A DNA stretch of 5,732 bases from positions 1 through 5,732 of the forward strand of contig JAUVJB010000199.1 in assembly GCA_030592465.1 (NCBI GenBank), in the 5' to 3' direction. The notes beneath the pieces were generated by a model. The model was not told where the DNA came from, did no database searches, and saw nothing but the letters and a program-made list of their open reading frames with translations. The position numbers were made by a program, and so were the translations under genes. This document shows positions 5,607-5,732 of the stretch, one piece after another; the first letter of the stretch is position 1; the number at the start of each line of letters is the position of its first letter. The stretch comes from Bacteroidota bacterium. Its GTDB lineage: Bacteria > Bacteroidota > Bacteroidia > Bacteroidales > B39-G9.

Positions 5607-5732
5607 ATACCATTATTCCAATAATTAGAATATCATCAATTTGATTATTAGCACCTTTCCATTTATTAAATGTCTCGATTAGAATTTCTTTTTGTTCATT
5701 CATAGAATAGTCTTGCATTTCAAGAAGAACAT
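5605..5732 (-). CDS. C-terminus of a SpoIIE/PP2C-type phosphatase, SiaA-like (partial)
   Basis: Only the last 41 residues and the TAA stop are in the window; the gene continues past the right edge on the minus strand. The frame reads VLLEMQDYSMNEQKEILIE, then TFNKWKGANNQIDDILIIGIMV. The ending Q-I-D-D-I-L-I-I-G-I is the last conserved motif of SpoIIE-type PP2C serine/threonine phosphatases, where the Asp pair helps bind the catalytic metals. The preceding SMNEQKEILIETFNKWKG matches what I know of the SiaA class, which dephosphorylates SiaC. The N-terminal sensor and most of the catalytic domain are not visible, so its input is unknown. The receiver gene lies 173 bases downstream on the same strand. 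Phosphatase family call is good despite the short piece; the SiaA assignment is moderate. Confidence 0.75.
   Translation of the reverse strand, partial: VLLEMQDYSMNEQKEILIETFNKWKGANNQIDDILIIGIMV

Noticed and set aside
1..5732. CRISPR array, tRNA or rRNA gene, insertion sequence, or defence genes
   Set aside because: No regularly spaced repeats of 25-40 bases, no tRNA or rRNA signatures, no transposase-like frame and no defence-type domains were found on either strand.

Overview
The window is AT-rich (roughly 70% A+T by eye). The protein families, the scarcity of Shine-Dalgarno sequences and the one good TAnnTTTG promoter-like motif all point to a Bacteroidota chromosome. The ftsK-lolA pairing and the stand-alone receiver with a long beta3-alpha3 loop fit that phylum. 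Genus cannot be told from the sequence.

Left part, plus strand: a 124-residue SiaC/DUF1987 regulatory phosphoprotein begins one base inside the window edge and is closed by a convincing intrinsic terminator. A 362-base gap follows (377-738). It holds a perfect 22-bp palindrome and weaker inverted repeats of the intergenic REP type, and no gene. Next is a 223-residue lipoprotein of a DUF4412/GLPGLI-like kind with unknown function.

Centre, plus strand: a complete FtsK DNA translocase (818 residues: four membrane segments, acidic linker, ATPase motor, winged-helix gamma domain) is followed after 142 bases by a LolA-like periplasmic lipoprotein chaperone. FtsK clears and aligns the chromosome at the closing septum; LolA carries lipoproteins from inner to outer membrane. 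The lipoprotein upstream could be one LolA client, but nothing ties them beyond proximity.

Right part, minus strand: a 191-base convergent gap (4857-5047) holds several short repeats, among them a second palindrome with the same TCCCGA/TCGGGA arms as the one at 565-586. Then come a stand-alone CheY-like receiver and, at the window edge, the last 41 residues of a SpoIIE/PP2C-type phosphatase whose tail looks like the SiaA class. A tandem heptamer repeat overlaps the phosphatase stop codon.

The notable context is that both edges carry parts of the SiaA-SiaB-SiaC type phosphorylation switch: the SiaC substrate at left and a SiaA-like phosphatase tail at right, with a receiver beside the latter. 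No SiaB-like kinase is visible. The rest is ordinary housekeeping; I see no clear sign of a new defence, mobile or RNA system.
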